NCBI GenBank assembly: GCA_041890515.1
Contig: JASDWX010000056.1
Span: 1-21,163 of the forward strand
DNA from: Colwellia_A sp041890515
GTDB taxonomy: Bacteria; Pseudomonadota; Gammaproteobacteria; Enterobacterales; Alteromonadaceae
Reading direction: 5' to 3'
DNA: 21,163 nt
Below the pieces are notes generated by a model. The model was not told where the DNA came from, ran no database searches, and saw nothing but the letters and a program-made list of their open reading frames with translations. Positions 1-7,433 of this stretch are shown here, piece by piece; the stretch's first letter is position 1; each line of letters opens with the position of its first letter. A program made the translations under genes and the position numbers.

Positions 1-341
1 AGTTGAGCATCCACACCAATAGGTAAACTTAAATTATCTCCACCACCAAGCATAGGGTGGTGACATGAAACACAAGCAGAATCTCTATTTCCACCTAATG
101 ATTTAGAGAAAAATAAATGCTTTCCTAACTGAACAATATTGCTGTTAACGTCTGGAATAACTCGGTCAGAAAAATGATTTCCTGTTAAGCCATGAGTTTT
201 AATGAGGGCATTAAGGGCGATATCTAATTTATCAAGCTGTTCTTCTGGTAAAGGTTGTGGTTTATCGTCTGCATTACACGCGGTTAATACTAAGACTAAG
301 CAAATAGCTAATACACGAGGTTTTCTTGAGATAATATTCAT
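1..341 (-). CDS. Di-heme cytochrome c peroxidase-type lipoprotein, 5' part
   Basis: This is the N-terminal 113 codons of a gene that runs off the left edge. The product begins MNIISRKPRVLAICLVLVLT followed by Ala-Cys, a lipoprotein signal with the lipobox LTAC, so it should be lipid-anchored on the periplasmic side. Further on come LGKHLFFSKSLGG and a CVSCHH heme-attachment motif (CxxCH, about residues 91-95), then PMLGGGDN. This order is typical of the first heme domain of the bacterial CCP/MauG di-heme peroxidase family, which reduces H2O2 or oxidises a partner using electrons from small c-type cytochromes. The start is supported by AAGGAG six bases before ATG. The second heme domain lies outside the window, so peroxidase versus a MauG-like oxidase cannot be decided. 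It is divergent from the small plus-strand ORF at 607. Confidence 0.85.
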   Translation of the reverse strand, partial: MNIISRKPRVLAICLVLVLTACNADDKPQPLPEEQLDKLDIALNALIKTHGLTGNHFSDRVIPDVNSNIVQLGKHLFFSKSLGGNRDSACVSCHHPMLGGGDNLSLPIGVDAQ

Positions 342-529
342 ATTCAACTCCTTTGTATCGTGATCCTTGTCAATTAAGTATTATGTAATATTCAAAAAAT
401 TCAAAAAATTTAAACATTAAATTATCCCATATCAGGTGTTGTCGAGTTAATTGACAAGTCACTAGTTTTATTGTCTGAGTTGATATTTGTCAGCGCTTAT
501 CATTGAGCAGATGCATATCATTCTCAAGC

Positions 530-550
530 TCACTACAAGAAGAGTAGTGA
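530..550. promoter_or_regulatory. 7-bp inverted repeat in the divergent intergenic region
   Basis: The arms TCACTAC (530-536) and GTAGTGA (544-550) are perfectly complementary around a 7-base loop. They sit in the 265-bp region between the peroxidase start and the small ORF at 607. The element could be an operator or a 5'-UTR hairpin. No T-run follows, so it is not an intrinsic terminator on the plus strand. Confidence 0.3.
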
Positions 551-606
551 TAAATCAATCCGCTCCGCTAACACTCAAAGTAATTAATTTTTGAAAGGAA
601 TAACTA

Positions 607-753
607 ATGAATAGATTTATTTTTATAGCGTTTATGTTGATCATCGGTATAAACCACGTATGGGCATGGAGCCATCCACCACCTAAGCCACCTTTACAAG
701 AGCCGCAAAAACCACCCGAAGTGAGGATCATAAACCACGGTATTGAACGCTGA
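607..753 (+). CDS. Possible small secreted proline-rich peptide (48 aa)
   Basis: This 48-codon ORF starts with ATG after AAAGGAA (spacing about 7). The first 20 residues look like a cleavable signal peptide: a basic start (MNR), a hydrophobic core (FIFIAFMLIIG) and an Ala at the likely cleavage site (HVWA). The mature part of about 28 residues is rich in proline and lysine/histidine (SHPPPKPP, EPQKPP) and ends in NHGIER. I do not recognise a family. The support for a real gene is the ribosome binding site, the signal-like start and the position divergent from a periplasmic peroxidase. Against it is the very short length. The antisense strand is also open here, but with no start or motif worth calling. 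Confidence 0.4.
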   Translation: MNRFIFIAFMLIIGINHVWAWSHPPPKPPLQEPQKPPEVRIINHGIER

Positions 754-878
754 ATAACATGTGCTTTGGTGGAGAAATTGATCCTGTCTTGTTTCTCATT
801 AATGAACAAACTGTTTGTTGTAATGGTTTAAGAAACCAGAAGCAATAAAGTACATAGGATTATCTTTACAATTTTAAT

Positions 879-957
879 CATCATTCACGGGGAAAGCTCA
901 CGCGATTAAATGACTGGAAAGATTGAATAATCCGGCTATGTTTAGTAATGAATGATG
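879..957 (+). other. Possible structured leader upstream of the diguanylate cyclase
   Basis: A perfect 9-bp pair, CATCATTCA (879-887) and TGAATGATG (949-957), encloses 61 bases that contain a GATT/AATC hairpin (921-932), GGAAAG and TCCGGC. The 3' arm ends 22 bases before the ATG of the heme-cyclase gene. The layout of a closing stem around a folded core just before a c-di-GMP gene recalls riboswitch leaders. The conserved GEMM-I (c-di-GMP-I) core cannot be matched with confidence, because the receptor half is not visible. It is a candidate only. Confidence 0.25.
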
Positions 958-979
958 TTTCAAATTAAGCAATAACTTT

Positions 980-2293
980 ATGAAAACACTCTATACATTT
1001 ATGTTGAAGCATACGGTAGTAGTACTACTTATAATATTTGCCACTGGCTTAACGATTACTATTAATCATTTAAATGAACTTGCAGAAATACAAGTAAAAG
1101 AAACCGCACTAGAAAATGCCAAAGCTTTTACAAACGTGTTAAGTGAATTTCGTTCTTTATATACTTCAGAAGTTGTCATAGCGGCAAAAAATAATGGCTT
1201 ACTCATTACGCACGACTATAAAAAAAAATTAAATGCTATACCATTGCCTGCTACATTAACAATACTACTAAGTGAACATTTAAGCTCTCAAGAACCAGGC
1301 GTACAAAGTAAACTATATAGCCCATTCCCTTTTCCCTGGCGGTTACCTACTGGTGGCCTTCGTGATAAATTTTCTCAAAATGCATGGGAGTCATTACAAA
1401 ATAATGCTGAACGACCTTACTTTAATGTAGAGACTATTGGCACGAGTAGGTCATTACGTTTTGCCACTGCCGATTTAATGAAAAAAGAGTGTGTGAATTG
1501 CCATAATAATCATCCAGAATCGCCTAAAAGCGATTGGAAAGTAGGTGATTTACGTGGCATTCTTGAAGTTATCATACCCATTCAATCTGCTACGCTGCTT
1601 AATAATAAAATGGTTTATAAGACAGCATATCTTTTGGTAGTTACTTTATTTATTAGTTTACTCTGTATCGCTTTTGTTTTGCGACGCTTGCACATAAGTA
1701 ATAATAAATATGAAAAGATCAATGAAACCTTGAGTCAGGAGGTTTCCTATCGTAAAAATGTACAAAATGAATTATTAACATTAGCCTCGATTGATCCTTT
1801 AACAGGAATTGCGAATAGGAGAGAGTTTGAAAGAGTTTATGATACCCAATGGTTAAGCGCAGTCCGCAACCAAAAGGATATATCAATCATTATGATTGAT
1901 ATTAATTATTATAAATCTTATAACGATAATTACGGACATCAGCTTGGGGATGAAATATTACACGTTGTCGCAAAGGAAATTAGCCAGTACTTGCTGCGCC
2001 CTAATGATTTAGTCGCAAGGTACGGTGGTGAAGAGTTTATTGTATTACTACCTGAAACAGATTTAGAAGGCGCTTTACATATTGGAGAAGAGTTACTTGC
2101 TCAAATCAAAGCTAAGCGAATACCTCATGCGTTCTCAAGTGTGAGCAATATCCTTACGGTAAGTGCAGGGGTTTCTTGTGTCATTCCAAACCAAACACTC
2201 AATAAAGCAAGTTTAATTAAAAATGCTGATGAGGCGATGTATTTGGCGAAAAATTCAGGGCGTGATTGTATAAAGTTATATACAGAAAACTAA
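980..2293 (+). CDS. Membrane diguanylate cyclase with c-type heme (DUF3365/Tll0287-like) sensor domain
   Basis: This 437-aa protein should make c-di-GMP from two GTP in response to a periplasmic redox or ligand signal. A first membrane helix is at about 11-29. A periplasmic domain runs from about 35 to 205 and contains KKECVNCHNNHPESP, with CxxCH at 171-175, followed by DWKVGDLRGILEV; that arrangement is characteristic of the DUF3365/Tll0287-like heme domain. A second helix lies at about 214-234, a short linker follows, and a GGDEF domain runs from about 265 to 435. The catalytic motif is GGEEF (349-353). The inhibitory I-site RxxD is RPND (340-343), five residues before it, so product feedback is expected. 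Metal-binding D307 is present in MIDINYYK. The ribosome binding site is weak, so the start is less certain than the family. It lies downstream of a possible structured leader and close to the di-heme peroxidase. Confidence 0.9.
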   Translation: MKTLYTFMLKHTVVVLLIIFATGLTITINHLNELAEIQVKETALENAKAFTNVLSEFRSLYTSEVVIAAKNNGLLITHDYKKKLNAIPLPATLTILLSEHLSSQEPGVQSKLYSPFPFPWRLPTGGLRDKFSQNAWESLQNNAERPYFNVETIGTSRSLRFATADLMKKECVNCHNNHPESPKSDWKVGDLRGILEVIIPIQSATLLNNKMVYKTAYLLVVTLFISLLCIAFVLRRLHISNNKYEKINETLSQEVSYRKNVQNELLTLASIDPLTGIANRREFERVYDTQWLSAVRNQKDISIIMIDINYYKSYNDNYGHQLGDEILHVVAKEISQYLLRPNDLVARYGGEEFIVLLPETDLEGALHIGEELLAQIKAKRIPHAFSSVSNILTVSAGVSCVIPNQTLNKASLIKNADEAMYLAKNSGRDCIKLYTEN

Positions 2294-2713
2294 ATAACTC
2301 TAATGCTTTGAGGTTTTATTGTAATCTAATCAACAATCAATTTAACGAGCTACCAGCTGATTATATTTTTCATAAAATATTGAATTTCAATTACCTATAT
2401 AAACTCAGCACGTATAGTCAACATTATAAAAAACATACCTTTTATTTAGCTTTTAAAAATTGACTTACACATACCCAAAGTTCATTTCTCCCACACAAAG
2501 TTCACCTTTACCACACAAAGGTCATTCAAGATGATTAAATATAGGTAAAATTACTGGTTAACTTTAAGATAATAAAAATTACAAGTATAGCTACTTCGAA
2601 GTTAATGATAAGACATAGGCTTTCATCTTCTAAAAGTAACATCATTTATCAATAGCAGCGCCAAAACTCTCTAATAAGTTATAGAGGTTGGCCCTGAATT
2701 TTTAATATGCAAT
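2294..2713. other. Intergenic region between convergent genes
   Basis: This 420-base AT-rich stretch lies between the 3' ends of the cyclase and the DUF3718-like gene. Its only clear structure is the 20-base tandem repeat at 2471-2530. No convincing gene, strong terminator or RNA gene is seen. Confidence 0.5.
2471..2530. repeat. Three tandem copies of a degenerate 20-bp repeat
   Basis: Three consecutive 20-base units each carry a (C/A)C-C/A-CAAAG(T/G)TCA core. The AAAG falls at 2477-2480, 2497-2500 and 2517-2520, an exact period of 20. Units two and three share their first ten bases, CCACACAAAG. Such spacing (about two helical turns) is seen in arrays of regulator sites, but the position between two gene ends gives no obvious target. 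Confidence 0.6.
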
Positions 2714-3121
2714 TTATTTAGCCGAGCCCACATAAATGATTTTAGTTTTTTCATTTGTGAGATTAGAAACGGCTACAATATCTTTTATTTCAACATTGGT
2801 ATTAGGAATTTTATCTTCTCTATTAGTCAAACCATTTAAATATGCAAAGGTATCTAACGCATCATATTTATAGGCAAAATGTGCCATTACCATATCATTA
2901 CAAGTAATATGATTAGCATAAAACCGGCTATCAATAGCTACTGAGCCCCTTCTATTTTGTCGAAAAACCCTTTTTAATCCAAATTTATCATTACTACCGG
3001 CCAACACACAAATTTTAGTCTCAACACTTTTATCTGTTGCGATAAATTTATACTGGGTGGCATTAGCACTAAAAGATAATAACCCGATCACTACGACTGT
3101 TGTTAAGTTTAGTATTTTCAT
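2714..3121 (-). CDS. Small exported protein, DUF3718-like, function unknown
   Basis: This encodes a 135-aa protein with a signal peptide, MKILNLTTVVVIGLLSFSANA in two parts: a basic start and hydrophobic core, then cleavage after ANA. I chose the ATG at 3121 because AAGGAG lies six bases upstream; a longer in-frame extension to 3244 has no such site and would bury the signal peptide. The mature part has two cysteines, in ETKICVLAGSND and NHITCNDM, followed by AHFAYKYDALDTFAYLNGL. The spacing of the cysteines and the F..Y....TF.YL tail resemble DUF3718, a family of small exported proteins of Alteromonadales with no known role. The family name is from memory of the pattern. The cysteines could form a disulfide. 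Confidence 0.65.
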   Translation of the reverse strand: MKILNLTTVVVIGLLSFSANATQYKFIATDKSVETKICVLAGSNDKFGLKRVFRQNRRGSVAIDSRFYANHITCNDMVMAHFAYKYDALDTFAYLNGLTNREDKIPNTNVEIKDIVAVSNLTNEKTKIIYVGSAK

Positions 3122-3265
3122 AACGTACTCCTTGTAATTGTATGTATCCGATACTTTTTGAGTAAAACTATCGAATAAGAATAAGACGCGATTAAACACA
3201 TCCCAACGCATACCAACATAGGCATTTTTCAAGCCATTCAGCACTTCAAAAACTTAATTGTAGGA

Positions 3266-3283
3266 ATAAAAAGTACTTTTTAT
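3266..3283. promoter_or_regulatory. Perfect 18-bp palindrome
   Basis: ATAAAAAGTACTTTTTAT reads the same on both strands. It lies 145 bases upstream of the DUF3718-like start on the minus strand and could be an operator for that gene. In AT-rich DNA a palindrome of this length has some chance of arising without function. Confidence 0.35.
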
Positions 3284-3320
3284 GTGTAACTAAAAGTAAC
3301 ATTGATCTTTGAATATAAAG

Positions 3321-3338
3321 TGTAAAAAAAACCGACAC
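3321..3338 (+). repeat. 18-bp direct repeat, copy 1
   Basis: TGTAAAAAAAACCGACAC, matched in 17 of 18 positions by the copy at 3583-3600. Each unit has TGT and ACA at its ends, the form of a loose inverted site. Both copies lie in the same intergenic region. Confidence 0.5.
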
Positions 3339-3434
3339 ATATTCATATAAAAAGCAAAAAAACAAAGGTAATCAACATTAAATGTCAAAATAAAAATTTA
3401 AAGCCAAACCATAATATCTGTTATATTTTTTATT

Positions 3435-3452
3435 CTAGGCTATAAAGCCTAG
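3435..3452. other. Hairpin with 7-bp stem and 4-base loop
   Basis: CTAGGCT (3435-3441), loop ATAA, AGCCTAG (3446-3452). It has no U-tract on the 3' side of either strand, so intrinsic termination is unlikely. It is a possible protein site or remnant. Confidence 0.35.
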
Positions 3453-3582
3453 GTAACTTGACGTTATCTTAATGAGTAGCCTTAAAAGCGTTTTTTTGCC
3501 CATTTTATTGACCAAAAAATACGTCTTGCAAACGAAGTATTTAAGCTAAAATAATGAGACTGCGAACTAACTCAAAAAAAAC

Positions 3583-3600
3583 TGTAAAAAAAACTGACAC
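3583..3600 (+). repeat. 18-bp direct repeat, copy 2
   Basis: TGTAAAAAAAACTGACAC differs from copy 1 at 3321-3338 by one base (C to T). Confidence 0.5.
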
Positions 3601-3928
3601 TACCAATCCTTCTTTAGGTTTTCGTTGCAAAATAGCCCTTGTTAATGCAGACAAACAATCTGTACTTTCATTCGTGAACCTATGCTCTACTCACGTTTTA
3701 TCTGACACTTCAACAGCAAAGTTTTGTTTTAGCTCATTTTGATAAAGAGGTTTGTTATGATCGCTGGTTTTGAGACTTCTACCTAGCTATAGTTTTGTTC
3801 ACCACTAAAGCGATGGTATCAAGTTTAAATGTTTTTTACGTTTTGTCACTTTCGATCTCCAAGTAAAGATTAATATCTCTTCATTTGGTTGTCGAATCTA
3901 TTAGACTACTTCACTAACACCGCTTTAG

Positions 3929-5017
3929 TTAGGTTCCTGTGATTTCGGCATAGCCTCTACCATTAAAGCCACCCGTTGCTTTCACTCGGCCTTCCCAATA
4001 AGGGATCGTTAATTGATTACGTGAATCTTTAGTGATGCTTTCAATTATAATCGCAGGGCTATTAGATAGTTCAACCTGCCACTTACTTGGATAATCTCGA
4101 TTATCCAATGTCACGGTTTCAATGACAGATAGCCTAATATCTTCATTTGCAACATGAGTTGTTTCACCATTGGGTGCTATTCGAGTAGCACTACAATAAT
4201 CATAATGATTCTCATGACCTCGAATGCAAAACAACATTAGCCCTTGTTTATCTGGTTGATTGTCTGATTGAGTGTCCGAGTGATTCTCTACTAAGCTAAA
4301 CCAGTCCCAACCAAGTTGTTCCTTATCAAGTAAACTCGCTGACCATTCTCTGTCGTACCATGCATTTCCCGCGACCTCATACGTTTTTCCTGCAAAAGTT
4401 AGACTCCCTTTTACTTTTAAAAAAGGATAACTAAAATAATAAGAGGCATGGCCACTTTGTGTTTTTTGGCTATAACCATTTTCACCGTGTAAAACTATTG
4501 GGCTATCACTTAGTGTTAACGCGATTTCGTAGTTTTCATGTGCAGCGGTTAGCTTAAGTGGCAAAAATTCATTATCGATACTGCTCAATTGCCAATTATC
4601 AATACGGGCATTGAATGGTGAGCTAATTACCTTAGCTTGGCTTGCGCGTGAAAAGCGTTCAAACGCAACATGCTCTTGCTTATTTTGTAATGCAAAATGG
4701 GCAAAATAAAGATTATTATCCCACCACTTTGATTCAACTTTACTTGGTATTAACGTGCGAAATAGTGTCCATTGCACACCAAAAGTTTCACCTGTTTCAC
4801 TTTGTAAATTTGCCGTTAAATACCACCACTCAATTCCTTGTTCAGAATGAATACCATGATCAGCGGGAAAGACTAATGGAGTACCTTTTATTACTGGTTT
4901 CCCAATAGACACTTGCAACTTAGATGCTGTTGTTTTTTGAACCATGGGTTGACATGCACACAGCACAAAAAACAACGATGTGAGTAATAACCCTTTCAAT
5001 ATCCGCGCTTCTACCAC
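3929..5017 (-). CDS. CrtC/AttH-family lipocalin-like lipoprotein of an ABC export operon
   Basis: This 362-aa protein has an N-terminal lipoprotein signal (LLLTSLFFVL then C-A-C, acylated Cys about residue 22), so it should be anchored in the periplasm. The body has the hallmarks of the hydroxyneurosporene synthase (CrtC)/AttH fold: FPADHGIHSEQGIEWWYLTA around residues 50-69 with the EWW signature, then QWTLFR, and AWYDREWS at 219-226 followed by GWDWFSL. Members are often annotated carotenoid 1,2-hydratase, but carotenoid genes are absent here and the ABC operon context favours the AttH role, which is poorly defined. It starts with GTG; AGAAGG lies nine bases upstream inside the last codons of the permease gene, whose stop is four bases before, so translation is probably coupled. 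Gene symbol withheld because orthology to Agrobacterium attH is not shown. Confidence 0.85.
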   Translation of the reverse strand: MVEARILKGLLLTSLFFVLCACQPMVQKTTASKLQVSIGKPVIKGTPLVFPADHGIHSEQGIEWWYLTANLQSETGETFGVQWTLFRTLIPSKVESKWWDNNLYFAHFALQNKQEHVAFERFSRASQAKVISSPFNARIDNWQLSSIDNEFLPLKLTAAHENYEIALTLSDSPIVLHGENGYSQKTQSGHASYYFSYPFLKVKGSLTFAGKTYEVAGNAWYDREWSASLLDKEQLGWDWFSLVENHSDTQSDNQPDKQGLMLFCIRGHENHYDYCSATRIAPNGETTHVANEDIRLSVIETVTLDNRDYPSKWQVELSNSPAIIIESITKDSRNQLTIPYWEGRVKATGGFNGRGYAEITGT

Positions 5018-5021
5018 GAGT

Positions 5022-7433
5022 TTATACCTTCTTAGCTTCTAAATTTGTTAATTTTCGAATCGGTAAATATGCACATATAACCGAAACACCCATCAGTGTT
5101 AAGCAGGTTAAAAGTAAGCTACTCAAATCTAAACTAAGATGAATGGTCCAGCCAAACGCAATTGGCATGACGAACTTCAGTAAAGCTAAACCAAGTGCAA
5201 AACCAAGGGGGATAGCAAATAATATGGTAAATAAAACCACACCTGACGTTTGAAGTAGCTTCATCGTTAGTAATTGCTGCTGTGTTACCCCTAAATTACG
5301 TAATATGGTCAGTTGCTTTAATTGATTAACACTCAAGCTTAAAAGGCTGGTACAAAGGCTTAACAATGCGATGGCGAGAATAAAACCATTTAACGCTTTC
5401 GTAACTACAAAGGTGTCTTCAAACAAAGCATTGGCAATTTTTTTAAATCTCTTATTGGGTAAAATTTTTGTGCTGTCTTGTTTAAACTCATTAATTAAAC
5501 GTTCGCTAAAGGCGGCAACCGAGGCGCTACTTTTTATACGAATAGAATAACCAAAAATATCGTGATTTAGTGCCGCTGTTTTTTGCCGTTTTTCAAGGGT
5601 AAGTAAAGAAATACTGGGGTTACCATAATCATAAAAAAAACCCGTTATACGACAACTAAATTTTGTAGCGTTTTGCTCAAATACAGCCACATCGTTTAGC
5701 GAAAAACCGAACTTGATTTTACTTTGTTCATTAGCTAAACACCCTTTTTCAGTAAAATTATCATGACTAATGGTTAGACCTGATGTGAGAGAGATATGTT
5801 GATAATGTTTAAAGTCTTCACCAAAACTTGCAAGGCTCGCAGGAATATTATTTACCATGCCATCACTTTCCATATAAATGCTTAATTTCTCAACGTCAGA
5901 CAAGTTACTGAGCGTTTGCCTTAAGTTGTTATCGAGCTTATCTGAACGCAAATAAATATCTGCACTTAATTGCTTTTCAAGATGTGCATTTAACGTATGA
6001 CTAAAGCTTTTCACCATAATTTGCATACCGATAGCACTGCCTAGAGCGACTAAAATGGCAACAATTGCAATATGGAGGTCTTTTATATGAAGACGAGTAT
6101 CAGCATGAAGCCACTGTGTTAACGGATTTGTGATTTTGACAGGTAATGAAATCAGACCAGATAGCGCTTTGGGCACTATCAAAATAAACAACATTAAAAG
6201 GGCAAAACACAGTAATAATGCTTGGTACTCATTAGCGGCATAATTGAGTAACCAAATTAATCCCACCAAAGTACTTGCCAACAAACCGTAATACATCTCT
6301 TTACTTTTATTAGCGACTTGCTTAGCTTGCGCTAACAATATTACCGCTAACGCAAATATATTAAGGGTAAAACCCAATAAAACATTAAACCACTGCCAAT
6401 TAATTACTAGTGCTTTATCGAGTTGATATAAGCCAATCAATGTTCTATTGACATCAAGAACCAATGCATTAGCAATTAAATAGCCACCTAAAGTACCTAA
6501 TAACGCAGTACAAAGACTCACAATAATTAGCTCAATAACAAGGCTCAGTTGAATATTTAGTTTAGTGCAGCCTAATAACTGCATTTGTTTTAATAATTTA
6601 TTTCGTGCGGTTAACGTAAGTTTTATCGCATTAAAACTCAAAAATGCAGCAACAATATAGCCAAGCATGGCAAGTGCGGTGAGATTAAAAAAGAATGCTT
6701 CAGACAAAACATCGAACGATTGTTGCTTCGCATCAATGAGCTGCGCTTGCCCCGAAATTAGTTGTTCTATTTCTACTAATTGCTGATCGGTAACCTGCGA
6801 TAACTCAATAAAACTGAGTTGCCCTTTCGCATCTAATAAATAATCGGCATTGGCGATGTCGGTAATTGCCCATAGTCCAATTCCCTCTACCAAGCTAACA
6901 TCTGGTTGTTTTTGACCATTTTCAAGATCAAATATCGCTTTATTATCTGTTACTGAATTAACTCGTTCAGCAAATTGCGAGTCAACTAGCAAAGTAGAAA
7001 GTGAAAGTTGTGAAGGCGTTTTATCTTTATTTTTAGTACTCTGATTGAATTCCGCGCTGTTTAACCATAACAAGGTATCCACACCTTGAATAGCAAGTGT
7101 TTGCCCTTTATTCGTTTTCAATCTACCACGTAAAACAGGTTGCGTATTTACAAAGCCATGTTGGCGTAAACTGAGCCAAACATTGCCATCAATAGTGTAT
7201 TTTCCTGTGAGCGGTTTAATTAAATGAGTAACGGGGTTATTAATTAACGCTGAGGAGTTTTGATAACGAGTATTTGCTTCTTGATTAAGCCCTGAAATTG
7301 CAGTTAAGAGTGCACTGCCTAAACTAAACCCTAAAAAAAACAATGCCATTAACCAAGGGTGTCTTCGATAAAACGCGAGATGAGTGGCTAAAATCAGTTT
7401 AATTTCATGAGTAACATCAGTCAAAACGGCCAT
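5022..7433 (-). CDS. ABC transporter permease with two FtsX domains (AttF-AttG-like)
   Basis: This 803-aa inner-membrane protein belongs to the FtsX/MacB/LolCE permease class, which usually moves lipoproteins, peptides or lipids out of the membrane rather than through a channel. I see about ten membrane helices: about 28-46; then a periplasmic domain of about 200 residues; 249-270, 297-322, 347-369, 381-399, 405-424 and 452-472; a second periplasmic domain from about 480 to 690; and three C-terminal helices near 695-715, 735-760 and 775-795. This is two FtsX units in one chain, so one polypeptide may fill both permease sites. In AttEFGH-type systems AttF and AttG are described as separate permease components, so this may be a fusion. 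The ATG overlaps the ATPase gene by 17 bases, a sign of tight coupling. It ends IRKLTNLEAKKV, a usual tail for this class. Confidence 0.88.
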   Translation of the reverse strand: MAVLTDVTHEIKLILATHLAFYRRHPWLMALFFLGFSLGSALLTAISGLNQEANTRYQNSSALINNPVTHLIKPLTGKYTIDGNVWLSLRQHGFVNTQPVLRGRLKTNKGQTLAIQGVDTLLWLNSAEFNQSTKNKDKTPSQLSLSTLLVDSQFAERVNSVTDNKAIFDLENGQKQPDVSLVEGIGLWAITDIANADYLLDAKGQLSFIELSQVTDQQLVEIEQLISGQAQLIDAKQQSFDVLSEAFFFNLTALAMLGYIVAAFLSFNAIKLTLTARNKLLKQMQLLGCTKLNIQLSLVIELIIVSLCTALLGTLGGYLIANALVLDVNRTLIGLYQLDKALVINWQWFNVLLGFTLNIFALAVILLAQAKQVANKSKEMYYGLLASTLVGLIWLLNYAANEYQALLLCFALLMLFILIVPKALSGLISLPVKITNPLTQWLHADTRLHIKDLHIAIVAILVALGSAIGMQIMVKSFSHTLNAHLEKQLSADIYLRSDKLDNNLRQTLSNLSDVEKLSIYMESDGMVNNIPASLASFGEDFKHYQHISLTSGLTISHDNFTEKGCLANEQSKIKFGFSLNDVAVFEQNATKFSCRITGFFYDYGNPSISLLTLEKRQKTAALNHDIFGYSIRIKSSASVAAFSERLINEFKQDSTKILPNKRFKKIANALFEDTFVVTKALNGFILAIALLSLCTSLLSLSVNQLKQLTILRNLGVTQQQLLTMKLLQTSGVVLFTILFAIPLGFALGLALLKFVMPIAFGWTIHLSLDLSSLLLTCLTLMGVSVICAYLPIRKLTNLEAKKV

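Larger units (their letters stand above)
3122..3928. other. Long intergenic region with palindromes and a direct repeat
   Basis: About 800 bases without a convincing gene. It contains a perfect 18-bp palindrome (3266-3283), a near-identical 18-base direct repeat (3321-3338 and 3583-3600), a 7-bp hairpin (3435-3452), and a separated inverted pair ACTAAAGCGATG (3804-3815) / CACCGCTTTAGT (3918-3929, one mismatch). A 62-codon ORF at 3554-3742 has no ribosome binding site or recognisable motif and is not called. Confidence 0.5.

Noticed and set aside
507..525. Fur-box-like sequence in the divergent region before the peroxidase
   Set aside because: Only about 12 of 19 positions match the classical consensus and the left half is poor. 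Not called without a motif scan.
759..848. 29-codon ORF MCFGGEIDPVLF directly after the Pro-rich peptide
   Set aside because: No ribosome binding site, no signal or motif; chance openness is likely at this length.
2266..2463. 65-codon plus-strand ORF overlapping the end of the heme-cyclase gene
   Set aside because: It overlaps the cyclase in another frame, has no ribosome site and is composed of AT-driven Asn/Tyr/Lys codons with no motif.
3435..3452. Hairpin considered as an intrinsic terminator
   Set aside because: No T-run downstream on either strand; the T-rich stretch lies on the wrong side.
3554..3742. 62-codon plus-strand ORF in the long spacer
   Set aside because: No ribosome binding site, no recognisable domain, and its start overlaps the 18-mer repeat. 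It could be a remnant, but nothing supports a gene.
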